64,000 nt of DNA from Delphinus delphis (GCF_949987515.2 NC_082685.1:27792168-27856167), one strand, 5' to 3'. Shown: positions 37,396-50,714, counted from the first letter of the stretch. Notes: generated from the sequence alone by a model not told the origin. Numbers and translations are program-made.

Positions 37396-40300
37396 AGAGA
37401 CAATACATGGCAATGTTTGATAGGAGCAACACAGAAGGACATACCCATTTGTCACCTGTTAGACTTCATGAAATAGGTTGGAAGAGTAGAGGGAGAACAG
37501 GGAACATGATGCACAGATTCTTCTAGAAATTTCATTCACTCCCTTGCTTAGAGCAAGAAATTATTATGGTTATTGTTATTACTATTTCAGTTTTAAAGAC
37601 CTATTGGAAGAAGATGCTTACCCCGTCTGAGAGTTTTGCTTAGTATATTACCTTTTCTTTTCCTGATATATTTCAGTGCTATTTTATTTGATTCTTCTCA
37701 GTGACAGTGGAGAACATCTGACTCCTTATTCAAGGCCCCTCCGTTATACACTTTTTTAAGGTTTAATAGACCACTGTTAATTCTTTGTTTTATGCCATTA
37801 GAGTTTCTTTTTCAGTTTGTTTCTCTGATTTTTTTTTTCCCTAGAAAACTCATGATTATATTTTCTGGTTCCAATTTCTATTAGCCCCCATCGTTCATGT
37901 CTCACTTCTGGAGCTGATGAAATAATCATTGCCCTTTCAGCACAGAATACCAGGTTTAGAAAGACAAGAAAAGAAATCTTCCAGCTATAGTGCTGGGACC
38001 ATCAGTCCACGGGAGCTTTTGAACCTCAATACGTTTCATCCTCTTACCAGGTCATTTATCTTTGAAAGTGGTGACATACTAGGGCGAGAGATGACCTAAT
38101 GATGAGGGACATCTTCACAAGTTATCATTTGAAGAAGTGGTTTTTGAAGAATAAGGAGGAGATGTGGGAGGGGGATTAGCAGTGAACTCTTTTCTTCAAC
38201 TACTAAATCTTTTGGGATTCAGCACTTTTTCAAAATATATTTGCCTAAAAGTCTTTAGGGATTCATTTAAAGGAGAGGAGCAAAAGGAAAAGAGAGGGGT
38301 TTGAAGCTGAAAAGAGAATATTTGTTGCTTTTTTTCCCTCACATTATGAGCTTATTTGAACAGTTTTTGTCCTGCCAAGTGACTTAGTTTGAGGGATTTT
38401 TCCCTAGCTTTGAATAATCATGGGAGTGTAGCACAAATTTTCCCTGAAAATGCCCCTCCTGTTTCTTTGAACTATATCAAAGCACACTCCATGCATAATT
38501 CTGTGCATTTATTTCCTCTTTTTATGGCAACTCATTCCAGATGAATGTGACAACCTGAGAGGTACTAATACAATGGAAGTAATAAACTTATTTAAAACGG
38601 GTTTTACTTTACCTTCAAACAAAATATCTGTGTAACTGTAACTTCCTGAGTAGAATGTAAAGCTTTTTACAAACGAAGGCCCTAATGAGATACTGATATG
38701 TTTTGAATATTGGTCCATGAGATTGTTTGAAGAGCTTGGCAACCTTACGACATTACGTTATAGACAAACTTCTGCATGGAGTAATACAGTTCATATACAC
38801 CTTAATGGGAACCTCCTGGCTCTGACTCACAGCAAGAAATGAAGCCAAACACTCCAGTCTGTAGTACTTGTTCAAGTTCCTGGATTTAAATCTGGAGCCA
38901 TACTTACTTTGTATTTATTTTCTGAAGTGAACAATATCAGAGTGGCCAGGATTCCAGGTAAGAAATACTAATGGATAGTTAGGAGGCACTTACCTTTCAA
39001 AAAATTAATGTCAAATATTTTCAGAAGATTAAGCCAGAATAGACTTTATTTTCAAACAGAAAAGACATAGGCAAGAGCCCACAGAGAGAAAGCGAGTGGA
39101 GGAATTTAGCTTTATCTAGAAGTCATCCAAACAGGATATTTGAAGAGGAATAAAGCTAAGTTCCAGATAGGAAAAAATAGTTAATGGAGCTAAATCTTAG
39201 CCTGTATCTAAAAGAATTTCAAACTTGCAGTCAATTAAATAAAAATGTCAAACCAACTGTTATTATCATTTGTGTTAGACAACTGGTTGATTGACTCGTC
39301 ATTTTGCTATCTTATGAAATGAAATTGGGAATAAGTATAATGTTAGTCATATCTGTGTAGCATGATTAAATTGCTTCAGGACAATCAAATTAATGTGTTT
39401 TACTGTCCCCACAACTGCTTATGTTAAAAGTAATTTGATTCACAGTGATGAAGCAAAATTCTGTTTTTGAGATGGGCCTCCATGGCTGGTTCAACTAAGG
39501 TTATTTTAGTTGTGAAAACACAGTCTCAGTCTCCATGAGCTAAGCAGTACAGGTGGTTGGGGCAATTCTCCAAGTACTCTAATTCAGAGAAAACATTGGC
39601 TTTTCTGGAAATTACCTGGCTCATTTGACATGTATTTTGCTTGAACTAGTTCAATAATTTTTCCAAACATCTACTTTGCTTTTGCCAGAGAGAGACAACC
39701 CTACAATGTCTGTAAACAAAATACAAGCTAGAGATGGAGGATTTTCTTTGCTATAGGGCTTAAATAGGGGTTTTCTGACCTGCAGTCTCATCTAAAATTA
39801 GGAAAAAGATTGTTGATCTAGGTCTATGTTGCACTGGAAGTGTGTGGAGTGAAATAACAGAGATCTGTAGATGTTCTAGGTTAGGAACCAGAATGCCACA
39901 ACACTTAGCTTTACAATTAGACTTACAGATACAGGTTTCTCCACACCAATGTTTTTCAAAATATTTATTAATCATTCTTTCCAATAATCAGGATTCTGCT
40001 AACTGAGAAAAAGGTCAATATTATATAAAGAAAGAAATCTGTAAGATTATAGTAGGAAATTACAAACTTACATGCCAGGACAAGATGGCTAAGTTAAATG
40101 CCTGAGCATGAGATGGTATGGAGTGGTGGGGACTGTGGCAAATTGGAGCATTCATACCCCATCTAAAGGTGGCATCCATTCCTCAGCTTCAGCCAGTGCA
40201 TACAATGTGCAGTATGGTCCCAGTCTTGCCAGACCTTCCATTTTTCAACAAAAGTCAGAAACCTAGATCTTTATATGAAATTTCCCCACGTTTATATGTT

Positions 40301-42255
40301 GGCAACCTCTTGGAGTTTGTGGGGCCCAATTAATAACACCCCCTCCTCTTGAATTCACTGCCAGTTGAGAAATGACACAGGGTTAAGACAGCCAGAGATC
40401 AAGATGTCGACATTATTACTGATAAAGTTGATGGAAGAACAAGGCTAAAATCTGTAACCTGTATTTTCTAATTACCACTCTCCTCAGAAGAAAACTTGGG
40501 TATGCACAACTGCCTTGTCAGGGGAGAAAGGGTGAGAAAAAGAGGGATGATAGTGCTCTCAGATTGTTAATAGAGTAACTCTACCCAATTAAGAAATGAG
40601 GACCAATGACTGTCAGGCCAAACCTCCTACCCATCAGGGAGAGAGCTCAGAGACAACTAGAGTGGAAGTCCCCCCTGCTGCCACCGTCACACACGCATGA
40701 AAATATAAGGTACAAGGCCAGGGAATGGAAGTTCCACCATGGTAACAATTCGTTCATTTTCGAAAATTCTGTGCAAGGCAAACACAACTAGACAGCCCAC
40801 AGATACCCAATTTGCAACCTCTGGTTTGTACTTACTCTGTTTTTAAATTTGTCAGTTAGTTGCAAGTTTTAGGACTAAAATTTTGCAGTAATATTACTGT
40901 AGGCATAAATACTAAAAATAAAATTTTCTTCACTTTTATGGAAATTCGGCATATCAGAATACTTTTTGATGGTTCTATGCAATAATTTAGTATTTGTGTC
41001 TTCTTCCATAGACCAGATTTTTCCAAAAATGTGTGTCGGGAAATAGATTTCAGTTGATGTCCAGCCCTGTACTCTTTATTTATGTAACCCCACAAAGAAA
41101 GCCAGGATTCAAGGTTCACAGCCCCAGTTCTGACTTCACGTTTCTCTCCAACTTCCGCTTTAATTTCATATCTGCTAAGACTGTTACTTACCTTCCAATT
41201 TCTGTCCTTGACTCACCCTTCTATTTTAACATCTGAAGTCATTTTCCTGGTGACTGTTTTGACTTCCCCATGATTCTGGTTCCTCCTCCCCTACCCATTT
41301 CCAGCCATGCTCCCTCGAGGTGCTTTGAGTAAACACTCCACTAGTTCCAACACCAGAGATCCCCGACACTGTGTGGTTCTCCCATTAGGCTTGCTCCAGA
41401 CCCTTCAACAGGAAATAGCATTCATAGTTTTTCCATTCTTGGTGGTTCTGGAAATGTTTATTAAATATATTTTGAAATGAGTGGACCATTGGCTGGGGCA
41501 ACAATATTTGTCATAACAGGTTCGCTCTTGTTATAATGGTTTGGCATTGTAAATGGGTATCTTATTGAGCAGAGTAAGAAAACAAAGTCATCCTTGTTGG
41601 AAATATCTTAAGAAAAGATATTTCCTGATTGTGACCGAGTCTCAAGAAGTGTTTTTAAAATCTAGCCTCCATTTTTGTAAAATTCCTTTTTCTTAGAGTC
41701 ATAACTGACTTTAAAAAGTCTTCAATTTCATTGTAGCGGTGGTCTGGGCATTTTGGATATGTAGACCTAACTTACTGCTTACACTTTGGTGTGTTTTTGA
41801 TTATTCAAGAGCTGCTTTTTTAGGCAAATGACACCCACATATCAAAAGATGACCCTTTCTTTGCATACTATTCCTGGAATTTCCTCATCTGGAGCTTTTT
41901 CCCACTAGTGTTCAAGGGAGGTCTAGAGGGTCAGAGTGCTTTGAAGGGGGTGCTAAACAGGATGCTGGAATCCATGCCTGGTGTTGTCCTTTTTTGTTCT
42001 AAGATGACCCTGTTGGATAGATTTACTATCTATGTGTGAGGGCATGGGGAAAAATCTTAGCTCTGGCGTCTCAGTCTGTTCAGCTATGGGCCTTGAACTT
42101 CTGCTCTGCCAGCACAACCCAGCAGGGAAGTTAATCTCCACCAAGGCAGGCAAATGGCCAGAAGACTTGGCCCTGCCAGCCATGAGCTATGCATGAGTCA
42201 GGCTGGAAGCCATAGGTTCTAACTGGAGTGAACCCTAGGCATGCAGCATCACCAA
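37396..42255. other. Long repeat-poor non-coding stretch
   Basis: Nearly 5 kb without recognisable repeats or genes, the longest such block in the window. Only short unlinked frames. Confidence 0.45.
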
Positions 42256-42261
42256 ATCGCG

Positions 42262-42490
42262 GTTACCAAATGACTTCCATTTATTAAGTACCTACCATGG
42301 TTTTGCAACTGCACTACATGTTTTTCATATATTCTCTCTTAATTTAATCCTTGACACATCCATGAGATAGGGACCCTCACAGATGAAGAAACTCAGGCTC
42401 AGTATGGTTAAAGACCATACACAAGGTCACACAGCTGGTTAGTAGCAGAGCTAGGATTGTAATCTGGGTATCTGATCCAGTGCCCGTCAA
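42262..42490 (-). repeat. MIR SINE
   Basis: Minus-strand MIR: tccatttattaagtacctac, agatgaagaaactcaggctc, caaggtcacacagctggtta. Confidence 0.88.
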
Positions 42491-42676
42491 ACACTGCCCA
42501 TTGGTCTGAACCTACAATTTTGCTTTTACCTAGTCATTCTGTTCAGCATTCTAGTTCTCCATGTGGTGGGGAACCATGGCATTCACCTAGCTTTTAATAA
42601 ACTCTCCCCAGGTAGATTTAGTGCTGCCATCTATGGGGTGTCCCTGAATATATCTTTACCCTGAACTCTTAGAGAC

Positions 42677-43089
42677 TGTCTTAGTTTGCTAGGATTGTCA
42701 TAACAAAATACCACAGAAGGGGTGGCTTAAACAACAGAAATTTATATTTCCCACAGTTCTGGAGGCTAGAAGGCCAAGATCAAGGTGTTGCAGGTTTGGT
42801 TTCTTCTGAGGCCTCTCTCCTTGGCTTGCAGATGGCTGTCTTCTTGCTGTGTTCTCTCACATGGTCCTTTTTCTCTGTGTGCGTGTCCTTGGTGTCTCTC
42901 TGTGTGTCCTAATCTCCTCTTCTAATTAGGACACTCATCAAATTGGATTCGAGCCCACGCTACCAGTTTCATTTTAACTTAATTACCATTTTAAAGGTCC
43001 TGTCTCCAAATGCAGGTACTTTCTGAAGTACTGGGGGTTAGGGCTTCAACACAGGAATTTGGAAGGTGACACAATTCAGCCCATAACAA
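42677..43089 (-). mobile_element. Solo MaLR-type LTR (MLT1/MST group)
   Basis: The plus strand reads tgtcttagtttgctaggatt, then ggtggcttaaacaacagaaa, and ends cacaattcagcccataaca. Read on the minus strand this is an LTR with TG...CA ends and an AATAAA-like site. No internal retroviral genes are present, so this is a lone old LTR. Confidence 0.85.
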
Positions 43090-43300
43090 GGATTGAGAGT
43101 CTGCTGTCCATGAACTGATTACTGAGGTCCTTAGTAGTATATCTGACTTCTCTTGGCTCTCACCCCTGGCCCTGCTGGAACACACAGCCACAGGAAGGGA
43201 CCCCTTAGAATGTGAAGCTGACTAGAACTTGAAACCTTAGTTTTTGTACCCCATTGCCCCATATCCTGCTTTCTGCCCCTTCCCCACTGGCCATTCCACA

Positions 43301-43326
43301 GAGAGAGAGAGAGAGAGAGAGAGAGA
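43301..43326. repeat. (GA)n microsatellite
   Basis: 13 GA units. Confidence 0.95.
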
Positions 43327-43430
43327 TACCTCAAAACACCTGTTGCTGGGCCCATGACTGAAAAGACTGATGCTTAAGGCCATTCTCTTAACATGGAAAT
43401 TGTTCTGTGGGCTCCAGTTATATTGCAGAT

Positions 43431-43433
<3 letters not shown>

Positions 43434-43479
<46 letters not shown>
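43434..43479. repeat. (AT)n microsatellite
   Basis: 23 uninterrupted AT units, self-complementary and able to extrude a cruciform. Confidence 0.97.
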
Positions 43480-43482
<3 letters not shown>

Positions 43483-43619
43483 TTTATTTGAGGCTCTTCA
43501 TATTTACCTTAAGGCCACTTTTTGACTTTACACCATAAAATGACCCTGATCTCTCAAGCAGATGCCTTTATAGGTGATGAGCATTGAAAGTATGTTTTGG
43601 GAGATCCTAGCAGTAGAAT

Positions 43620-43875
43620 GTAGCAGTTATGCACACAAGCTCTGGGTTCAGATTGCCCAGGTTAGTATTTGAGCCCCATCTTACTACTAAGTGACCTTGG
43701 GCAGGTTTCTTGACCTCTTTGTGTCACATTTTCCATATGTAAAAGGGCAAAAATAATAACACCTACTTAATGGATTTGTTGTTAGAATTAAATGAGTTAA
43801 ACATATAATGAAGTTGTAATAATGTCTGGCCTATAGTAGGTACTCAAACATTTTAGATCTAATTTTTATTACTAG
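43620..43875 (+). repeat. MIR SINE
   Basis: Plus-strand MIR: gcacacaagctctgggttca, gtgaccttgggcaggtttct, ctggcctatagtaggtactc. Confidence 0.9.
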
Positions 43876-44320
43876 TGTGTGGGTTTTTAGAATTATCTTT
43901 ACCCTTTAGTGTTATTTTATCCTGGTTAATTTTTATGAAATGCACATATGTGTATCATTTATGGCATTTTTTAAGTCTACAAAAGATAAAAATTCAACCC
44001 AAACTGGCTTACACATGGAAAAGAATTTATTGGCTCTTGTAAATCAAGTAATTCAAAGACATACCAGCCTCAGATATGACTTGATCCAGGGCTCAAATGA
44101 TGTCTCCAGAATTTACTTTTTCTCTGTACATTTCTCAGCTATGTTGCCTTAATGTTGTCTCCATTCTTGGTGGCTTCCGTCTCATGCTTGAAAAATGACT
44201 GTCATCAGCTCTTGGAACTGCATGCTTCAACGCTGAAATCCAGTGAAAAAGAGTGAGCGTCTTTATCCTAGCATTTCCAAAAAACATTCTGGGGTCCACT
44301 CTGATGGGACTGTATCAGCC
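43876..44320. other. No feature seen
   Basis: Unique-looking. Confidence 0.4.
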
Positions 44321-44322
44321 CG

Positions 44323-44597
44323 TGTGCTCATCTTTTTTTTTTTTTTTTAATTTCTTTATTTTTGGTTGCGTTGGGTCTTTGTTGCTGTGTGGTATGTGGG
44401 CTTCTCACTGCGGTGGCTTCTCTTGTTGCGGAGCATGGGCTCTAGACGCTCGGCCTTAAGTAGTTGTGGCACACAGGCTTACTTGCTCCGCGGCATGTGG
44501 GATCTTCCCGGACCAGGGCTCGAACCCGTGTACCCTGCATTGTCAGGCGGATTCTTAACCACTGCACCACCAGGGAAGCCCCCATGTGCTCATCTTT
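44323..44597 (-). mobile_element. CHR-type SINE with TSD
   Basis: Minus-strand SINE (44,336-44,584), 13-bp TSD tgtgctcatcttt at 44,323-44,335 and 44,585-44,597. Confidence 0.94.
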
Positions 44598-47520
44598 GAT
44601 TGGATTATTGGTACCATCAGGATGCAGGACTTTGGCCAGGTCTGGGTCATTCATCCCATTCTTGAGTTAAAGGTAGAGTCAACGCCACGAGAAGCACATG
44701 GATTGAAGGTGGGGAAATTAGGATATAGCTACCAGAAGAAAGATAAAAAGATGACAGACCGCAAAATAATAGATGTTCATAGCATGAATGCTTTTAAATA
44801 AATTTGGAGGACTTTGAGTGTAACTATGGGGACTCTAGTACAAATCACAGTTCAGTTCAAACTCATTACGTTGGATGACTAATTATGTCTAGCATTATAT
44901 AAAAGACCACACTAATGCAATTGAGATAAAGGATCTCCTAAATGAGCCAAGTAGACATATGTTAACATACGCAATGCTGGGGTATGAAAAATTTTCACAT
45001 TTTGGTTTCTAAGAATGGAGAAGAGCTCTTTGACTCCTCTTTTTCATGATAGCCACTTTCCTCCACCTGCAAAAAGGGGCCACTTTGGGTGGAGTCACTA
45101 CGTGATTTAAAAATTCATCTCTTCTCCTTTGGGGTGGTATATTGGCCTGGTACTGCTACACTGGATGAAAGTCCAGACATCTCTCTTTGGATGCTTCTTT
45201 ACCACTAGATCCTAAGAATTCCCAGTTCAGGCTTAGGCACTGAAAACTTTGCAGAGATAAGCACTCAAATTTGTCGGGCTTTGTTGAGACAGAATAATAG
45301 CCTTTCTACTTGCTTCTAGTCCATTTAAACCTGCCTCACATGGCTACAGGAGCTCTCTATGGATTTGAGCCCAGGGTGCTTGAATTCTGCTTTGGTGTTT
45401 GGGGGTCAAAGCCCCTGTATTTTGCCTCCTTTGTTTAGTATCTCCCTTGGAAACATTATAAAAGAAGTAGTGGTGTACCTAAGGCAAGAATTCAAGTAGT
45501 GCTAGGGCCCCTGACTAAAATGCCATCATAATATCTTTACACCACCACTTAATTGCACCTAATTTTACATTGCAAACAAAACTTTTGATAACATTTAGAT
45601 ATAATATCATTGTCTCTAAACTCCAGAATTAAAGTTCCAAAGAATGAATAAAAGGGAAATCAAAGGCTCATTATATTGCTCACTCGCTTGAAGAATATAG
45701 ATCAGTAGTCTGAGCTGGGCTGTCAAAACCCCATGTTAAGAACAAAGGAATCTGGCTCAGAGAACCAAACTTGAGTAAAACATCTTAATGGAACCAACTG
45801 TTTACTAATATTATTTCCATGGGAGGAATCTGGCCCTAACTCAAATTTTTTTTTTAAAATACAAACTAATCTACTAAGGGGATTTGTTTTCTTAACCCAA
45901 AGCCTGAAAATCATTTCTGTGAATTACACCACTGTATACAGGGTGACTGTTGTGCATTCCCCCTTGTTAGGAGAAAGAATGGAAAATATCAAATCTTGTC
46001 AAATGAAGCAAAGGAAAAAAATTAGTCTTTCATTTGTAGGAGAGAAAATAACACTCTAGAGATTCAAGTGCCTGCTTTGTATTACTACGCAGTCTCTAAT
46101 TGAGCCCTCCTTCAAAAATCCAACTTCACAACTTATGTCTTAGAAGTTCCCCCTAATTTAAAGTACTCAGCAATTTAGCATCTGAGAATGTCCCCTTCTG
46201 AGCTGGAAGGACTAATGATCAAAAGGAAACATGTGAGATATAGAGATATTTAACTTCTCTCATGCGAGATCAGTGATTTAGAAGGGATTGATATGCCGGT
46301 TTTTCCTTATTTTAATGACCTTTCCCACATGTGGCCTCCTCGATTCCTATAATAACACTTTGTTTATACAGATAATTTTCTCTCCAGCAGGAGCTCTTAC
46401 ATGCTTTAATAACCTTTTCTCATAAATCAACTCAGTACACTGTGAAGTTTGATGAGGTATAGGGGCTAGGAAGGGTTCTCTCAAGCCTGCCAACTGGGTC
46501 TCTGATTGCTCCACTGCCCCCTCCTGCATCTCCAAGTGGGCTGATATTGGTGTAGGGGACCTGGGGGCAGGGCTTGATTGGGCTGGAAGGTCACCCCATA
46601 GTAGCCCAGGAGTGAGTGCAAACTCTGTGAGAAACAAGAGTGTTTGAGAAGGTCCCATGCGAAGAAACCAAAATCTGAATTTTTATCCAGATGGAGTAAG
46701 GCTTGGGTCAGAGATTCTTGGGTTGGGCTTTGGTTATCTCTTAGGAATCCCGTACATTTTATTGACCCAAGCCTCCATTTAGAAATGAAAAAATATCTCC
46801 ACTGGATGATTCAGTTGAAGTAGATGGTATCCATTTGGTAGCATGAGACAGAAACAGCTCAAATTGGCATAGATACAAAAGAAAAAATAATGGATGATGT
46901 TATTGAGATTACCCAAAGAAGGGCTTCAGGAACAGTCTGTTCCAGGTTATCAAATGATGTTAAGCAGCTCTTTCTTTTTCTAATCTCTTGGCTTTGGTTC
47001 CCACTAGACATTCTCAGCCAAGGTTTTTACACATAGTGAGAAAAATGGCATTTAGTAACCTCCTAATCTTATCTTAATAACTTAGGATCCAAAGGAAGAG
47101 AAAGAACTCCTTTCTCTTGGTATGTCTGTATCAAACTTCAAGGAGTATACTGACACTGGGATTGACAATCCCAACAGAAACACATGGAATGTGTATGTGG
47201 ATGGATTTTCCTAAGGTGTCAGAGAAGGGAAATGCAAAAATCTGCTGGATTGACCTATCTCTGTCAGCTCTACACTTCTCTTTCCTGTAACCTGCCCGCC
47301 CGCCCCATACATATACACACATGCATGTATGCACACACAAACACACACACAGAATGTTGTTACAGGCTTGGCTAAAATATTCTGGAAGGATACTTCATAT
47401 AGTAAAAATAAAAATACATAAATATGGCATAACCAACAAATTACAGTTCGTGAAGGTTTCATTGTAATACAACAAACAATTCCCAAATGCCGCCACTTAC
47501 CATGTCTTTTTTATTTCACA
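44598..47520. other. Repeat-poor non-coding stretch
   Basis: About 2.9 kb without recognisable genes. Degenerate CA-rich tract at about 47,317-47,352. Confidence 0.45.
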
Positions 47521-47525
47521 ACACT

Positions 47526-48173
47526 ATTATTTTTTTCTAACATCTTTATTGGAGTATAATTGCTTTACATTGTTGTGTTAGTTGCTGCTGTATAACGAAG
47601 TGAATCAGCTATACGTATACATATATCCCCATATCCCCTCCCTTTTGCGTCTCCCTCCCACTCTCCCTATCCCACCCCTCTAGGTGGTCACACAGCACTG
47701 ACCTGATCTCCCTGTGCTATGCAACTGCTTCCGACTAGCTATCTATTTTACATTTGGTAGTGTATGTATGTCAGCGACACTCACTTCTTCCCAGCTTATC
47801 CTTCCCTATCCCTGTGTCCTCAAGTCCATTCTCTATGTCTGTGTCTTTATTCCTGTCCTGCCCCTAGGTTCTTCAGAACCATTTTTATTTTTTAGATTCC
47901 ATATATATGTGTTAGCATATGGTATTTGTTTTTCTCTTTCTGACTTACTTCACTCTGTAGGACAGACTCTGGGTCCATCCACCTCACTACAAATAAACCA
48001 CTTTCGTTTCTTTTTATGGCTGTGTAATATTCCATTGTGTATATGTGCCACATCTTCTTTATCTATTCTGTCAATGAACACTTAGGTTGCTTCCATGTCC
48101 TGGCTATTGTAAATAGTGCTGGCAGGCAGATTCTGAACCACTGCACCACCAGGGAAGTCCCCAGAGATTATTT
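47526..48173 (-). mobile_element. Chimeric SINE-L1 retrotransposed insert
   Basis: On the minus strand the insert reads: the first ~42 bp of a CHR SINE (48,162-48,121), then directly the final ~590 bp of an L1 (ORF2 tail plus 3' UTR, 48,120 to about 47,533). The junction sits in gtgctggcag; the L1 would continue gctgcaatg and the SINE would be preceded by cattg, leaving only tg shared. Flanks attattt at 47,526-47,532 and 48,167-48,173 look like a short TSD around the whole unit, which points to one insertion event. It splits an L2. Confidence 0.8.
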
Positions 48174-48416
48174 CTTAAGGGAGGCCCTCCTCAACCCCCA
48201 TCAGTCTCTTCCCTGCTGACCTAGACTCCCACAGCCTTACGTAACTGCTCCTTCATAGCACCATACGTGGTTTTAATTTCACACATATTTGTAAGTTCCC
48301 TTTCTATAACCCTCTGTTCTATTGAACCTTTCCCTCCTGCCTCATCATTTTATCTCTAGTGCCTACCAGTGCTTGGCATATCTTAGGGGCTCAGTAAGTG
48401 TCTGTTGAATAAATAA
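48174..48416 (+). repeat. L2 3' end
   Basis: tccttcatagcaccatacgt, then ctagtgcctaccagtgcttg, then ctcagtaagtgtctgttgaa: plus-strand L2 tail. Confidence 0.8.
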
Positions 48417-49135
48417 TTGGAGACAGAGGACAAGCCTTAGGAGGGAAGATCAAGGCTTTGTTTTCTACATGTTGAGTAGAAGATGCCCTTAAGACATCCG
48501 AGTGGGGTTGTGTTTTGAGCAGTTGGTGTGAGGTTGGGATGCCTTTGGAGATGATCATGGCCAATATTTTAAACCATGGGAGTGAATAAATTTGTGAGGG
48601 AGGATGTGTTAGATTAGAAGGGAAGAGGGCCCACGACTAAGGAGCAGCCTCAACATGTGAGGGGAGGAGGTGAAACCAGCAAAAGAGACTGAAAAGCAGG
48701 GGTAGAGAGAAAAACTGGGAGAGTGTGCAGTCGACGAACCCAGGGAGGAGAGAGATCAAGGAAGAGGGGAGGCTCAACCATGCCATGTGCTGCTAGCAAA
48801 ACAAGATTGAGGACAGGCCAGTGTCTCGTAGATTGAGCAACTTCGAGGTAATTGGTGACTTTAATCAGCGCGGTTTGGGGAGAGTGGCAGAGGGGGAGGC
48901 CAGGCCGGAGTAGGCTGAGAAGTAAAAAGTTAGTACCTCTGAGAAGAGCATCCTGGGCAAGCTTTGTGGTTTTTAGACAGGACCTTGTTTGCTTAGAATA
49001 AATAAATTAACAGTTATCTCTGGGACATGGGATTTTGATTTTCTTCATTTTACTCCTGTTGCTCTACCTTCAGAATATTTTTAGAATGTGACCACTTCTC
49101 ACCACCTCCCCTACTATCTCTCCGTCCTGAGCCAC
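48417..49135. other. No gene seen
   Basis: Purine-rich unique-looking sequence. Confidence 0.4.
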
Positions 49136-49139
49136 CATC

Positions 49140-49592
49140 AGCTCTGACATCGGTGACTGGAGAGCCTTCTAACTGACCTGCCTGTGTCTACCGTGGCCCC
49201 CACAGTCTGTTTTTCATACAGCAGTCACCGTGATCATGGGGAGTGTGATCAGTCACGCCACTCCTCTCCTTAAAACCCTTCACTGGCTCCTATCGTGAAG
49301 AGCTAACAAAGACCGCAGAGCGTCCTACAAGGCCATTCAGGGTCTGACCACTGTGTCCTATCTGCTTACTGCTCTCCATCCACTGTGTATCTGACTTCCA
49401 TTACTCTCTTCTCCGTTCTGTGCTGCAACCACAGTGGCCTCCTTCCTGTTCTTCTAACACACCAGACAAGCTCCTGCCCCAGGGTCTTTGCACTGGCCCT
49501 TTCCTCTCCTGTGCACTCTTCCACTAGATACCAACTTGGCTAACTCAAATCTCTGCTCAGATGTCATCTTCTCATTGAAGCTTATCTGGGCT
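49140..49592 (+). repeat. L2 fragment
   Basis: cttcactggctcctatcgtg, ctcctgccccagggtctttg, gcactctt, ctgctcagatgtcatcttct: plus-strand L2, upstream of the part seen at 48,174. Confidence 0.82.
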
Positions 49593-50100
49593 TCTCTATT
49601 TAAAATTTTAACCTATGGGGATGAGGTTGGGGGGAAATGGGTGAAGGTGGTCAGAGGATACAAACTTCCAGTTACAAGACAAATACATTCTGGAATGTAA
49701 CGTACAGCATGGCAACTATGGTTAATAATACTGTATTGTATCTCTTTTCTTTTTAAATTTTATTTATTTATTTGTTTATTTTTGACTGTGTTGGGTCTTC
49801 GTTGCTGCACATGGGCTTTCTCTAGTTGCGGTGAGCGGGGGCTCCTCTTCGTTGCAGTGCGCAGGCTTCTCATTGTGGTGGCTTCTCCTGTTGCAGAGCA
49901 CCGGCTCTAGGCACCCGGGCTTCAGTAGTTGCAGCACGTGGGCTCAGTAGTTGTGGCGTACGGGCTTAGTTGTTCCATGGCATGTTGGATCTTCCCAGGG
50001 CTCGAACCCGTGTCCCCTGCATTGGCAGGTGGATTCTTAACCACTGCGCCCCCAGGGAAGCCCTACCTCTCATGATTAACTCAATGTATTTACTCGATTT
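49593..50100 (+). mobile_element. Old L1 tail split by a SINE
   Basis: ggtggtcagaggatacaaac and ggttaataatactgtattgt (left), with a short continuation after 50,062, look like the 3' UTR of an old L1. Confidence 0.5.
49748..50062 (-). mobile_element. CHR-type SINE
   Basis: Minus-strand long-subtype SINE. The TSD is unclear (tatctct against tacctct). It ends gcgcccccagggaagcc on the plus strand. Confidence 0.88.
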
Positions 50101-50620
50101 TGGATATAATTAGTGCAGTTGCTATTATCATTGATGAACTGGGGGGAGATGGGGTGGTTGTCGAAGTAGCCTGAACCGATTAGAGAGGGAAAGTCCCTGA
50201 GGAACAGGGAAGGAGGTGTCTAGCCATTGGAGGTCCATGGCCCATTAAGTAGCCTGAGATTCTGGGCTCTGTCCAAATAGGTGCCAATATCATTTGTGAT
50301 CTAGGCATGTTCTCTTCTTGGGCATGTGAACCAGAATTCCCTGAAAGATCCCCAGGTGGTACTCAGCGGGTCAGGATGTGGATTGAGGTGAGCTACACAG
50401 AGGGAACCGAGTAAGGTCCACCCTCCCGCAGCCAGAGCCACCCACTGTCTTCTTCCAGTGCTGAGCCAAGCCACCTGGGTTTCCTCAGGCCACTGCCAAC
50501 AGGTCTTCCTTGAGTATCTGGTGTCTAAACTGCAGGGTCCCCCACCAAACCCCAGTATTGGGAGCCTGCACCACAGACCCCACCACGGAGAAGGACACTC
50601 GTGCTGATTCCATTTCTAAA
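50101..50620. other. Flank downstream of DPEP2
   Basis: Unique-looking sequence where composition changes from AT-rich to GC-richer. No gene text. Confidence 0.4.
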
Positions 50621-50623
50621 ACA

Positions 50624-50629
50624 TTTATT
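50624..50629 (-). promoter_or_regulatory. DPEP2: Poly(A) signal AATAAA for DPEP2
   Basis: Minus-strand AATAAA about 85 bp past the DPEP2 stop codon, at a normal distance for a short 3' UTR. Confidence 0.7.
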
Positions 50630-50714
50630 TTCAGGAAATGTTTGTGCTCGCATGCAAGGAAACTTTGTGGGGTATCTGTGGCTGCCAAAGTGACATCTGG
50701 CAGGATTAACTGGA

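Noticed and set aside
42677..43089. Endogenous retrovirus with genes
   Set aside because: Only a solo MaLR-type LTR is present; no gag, pol or env text nearby.
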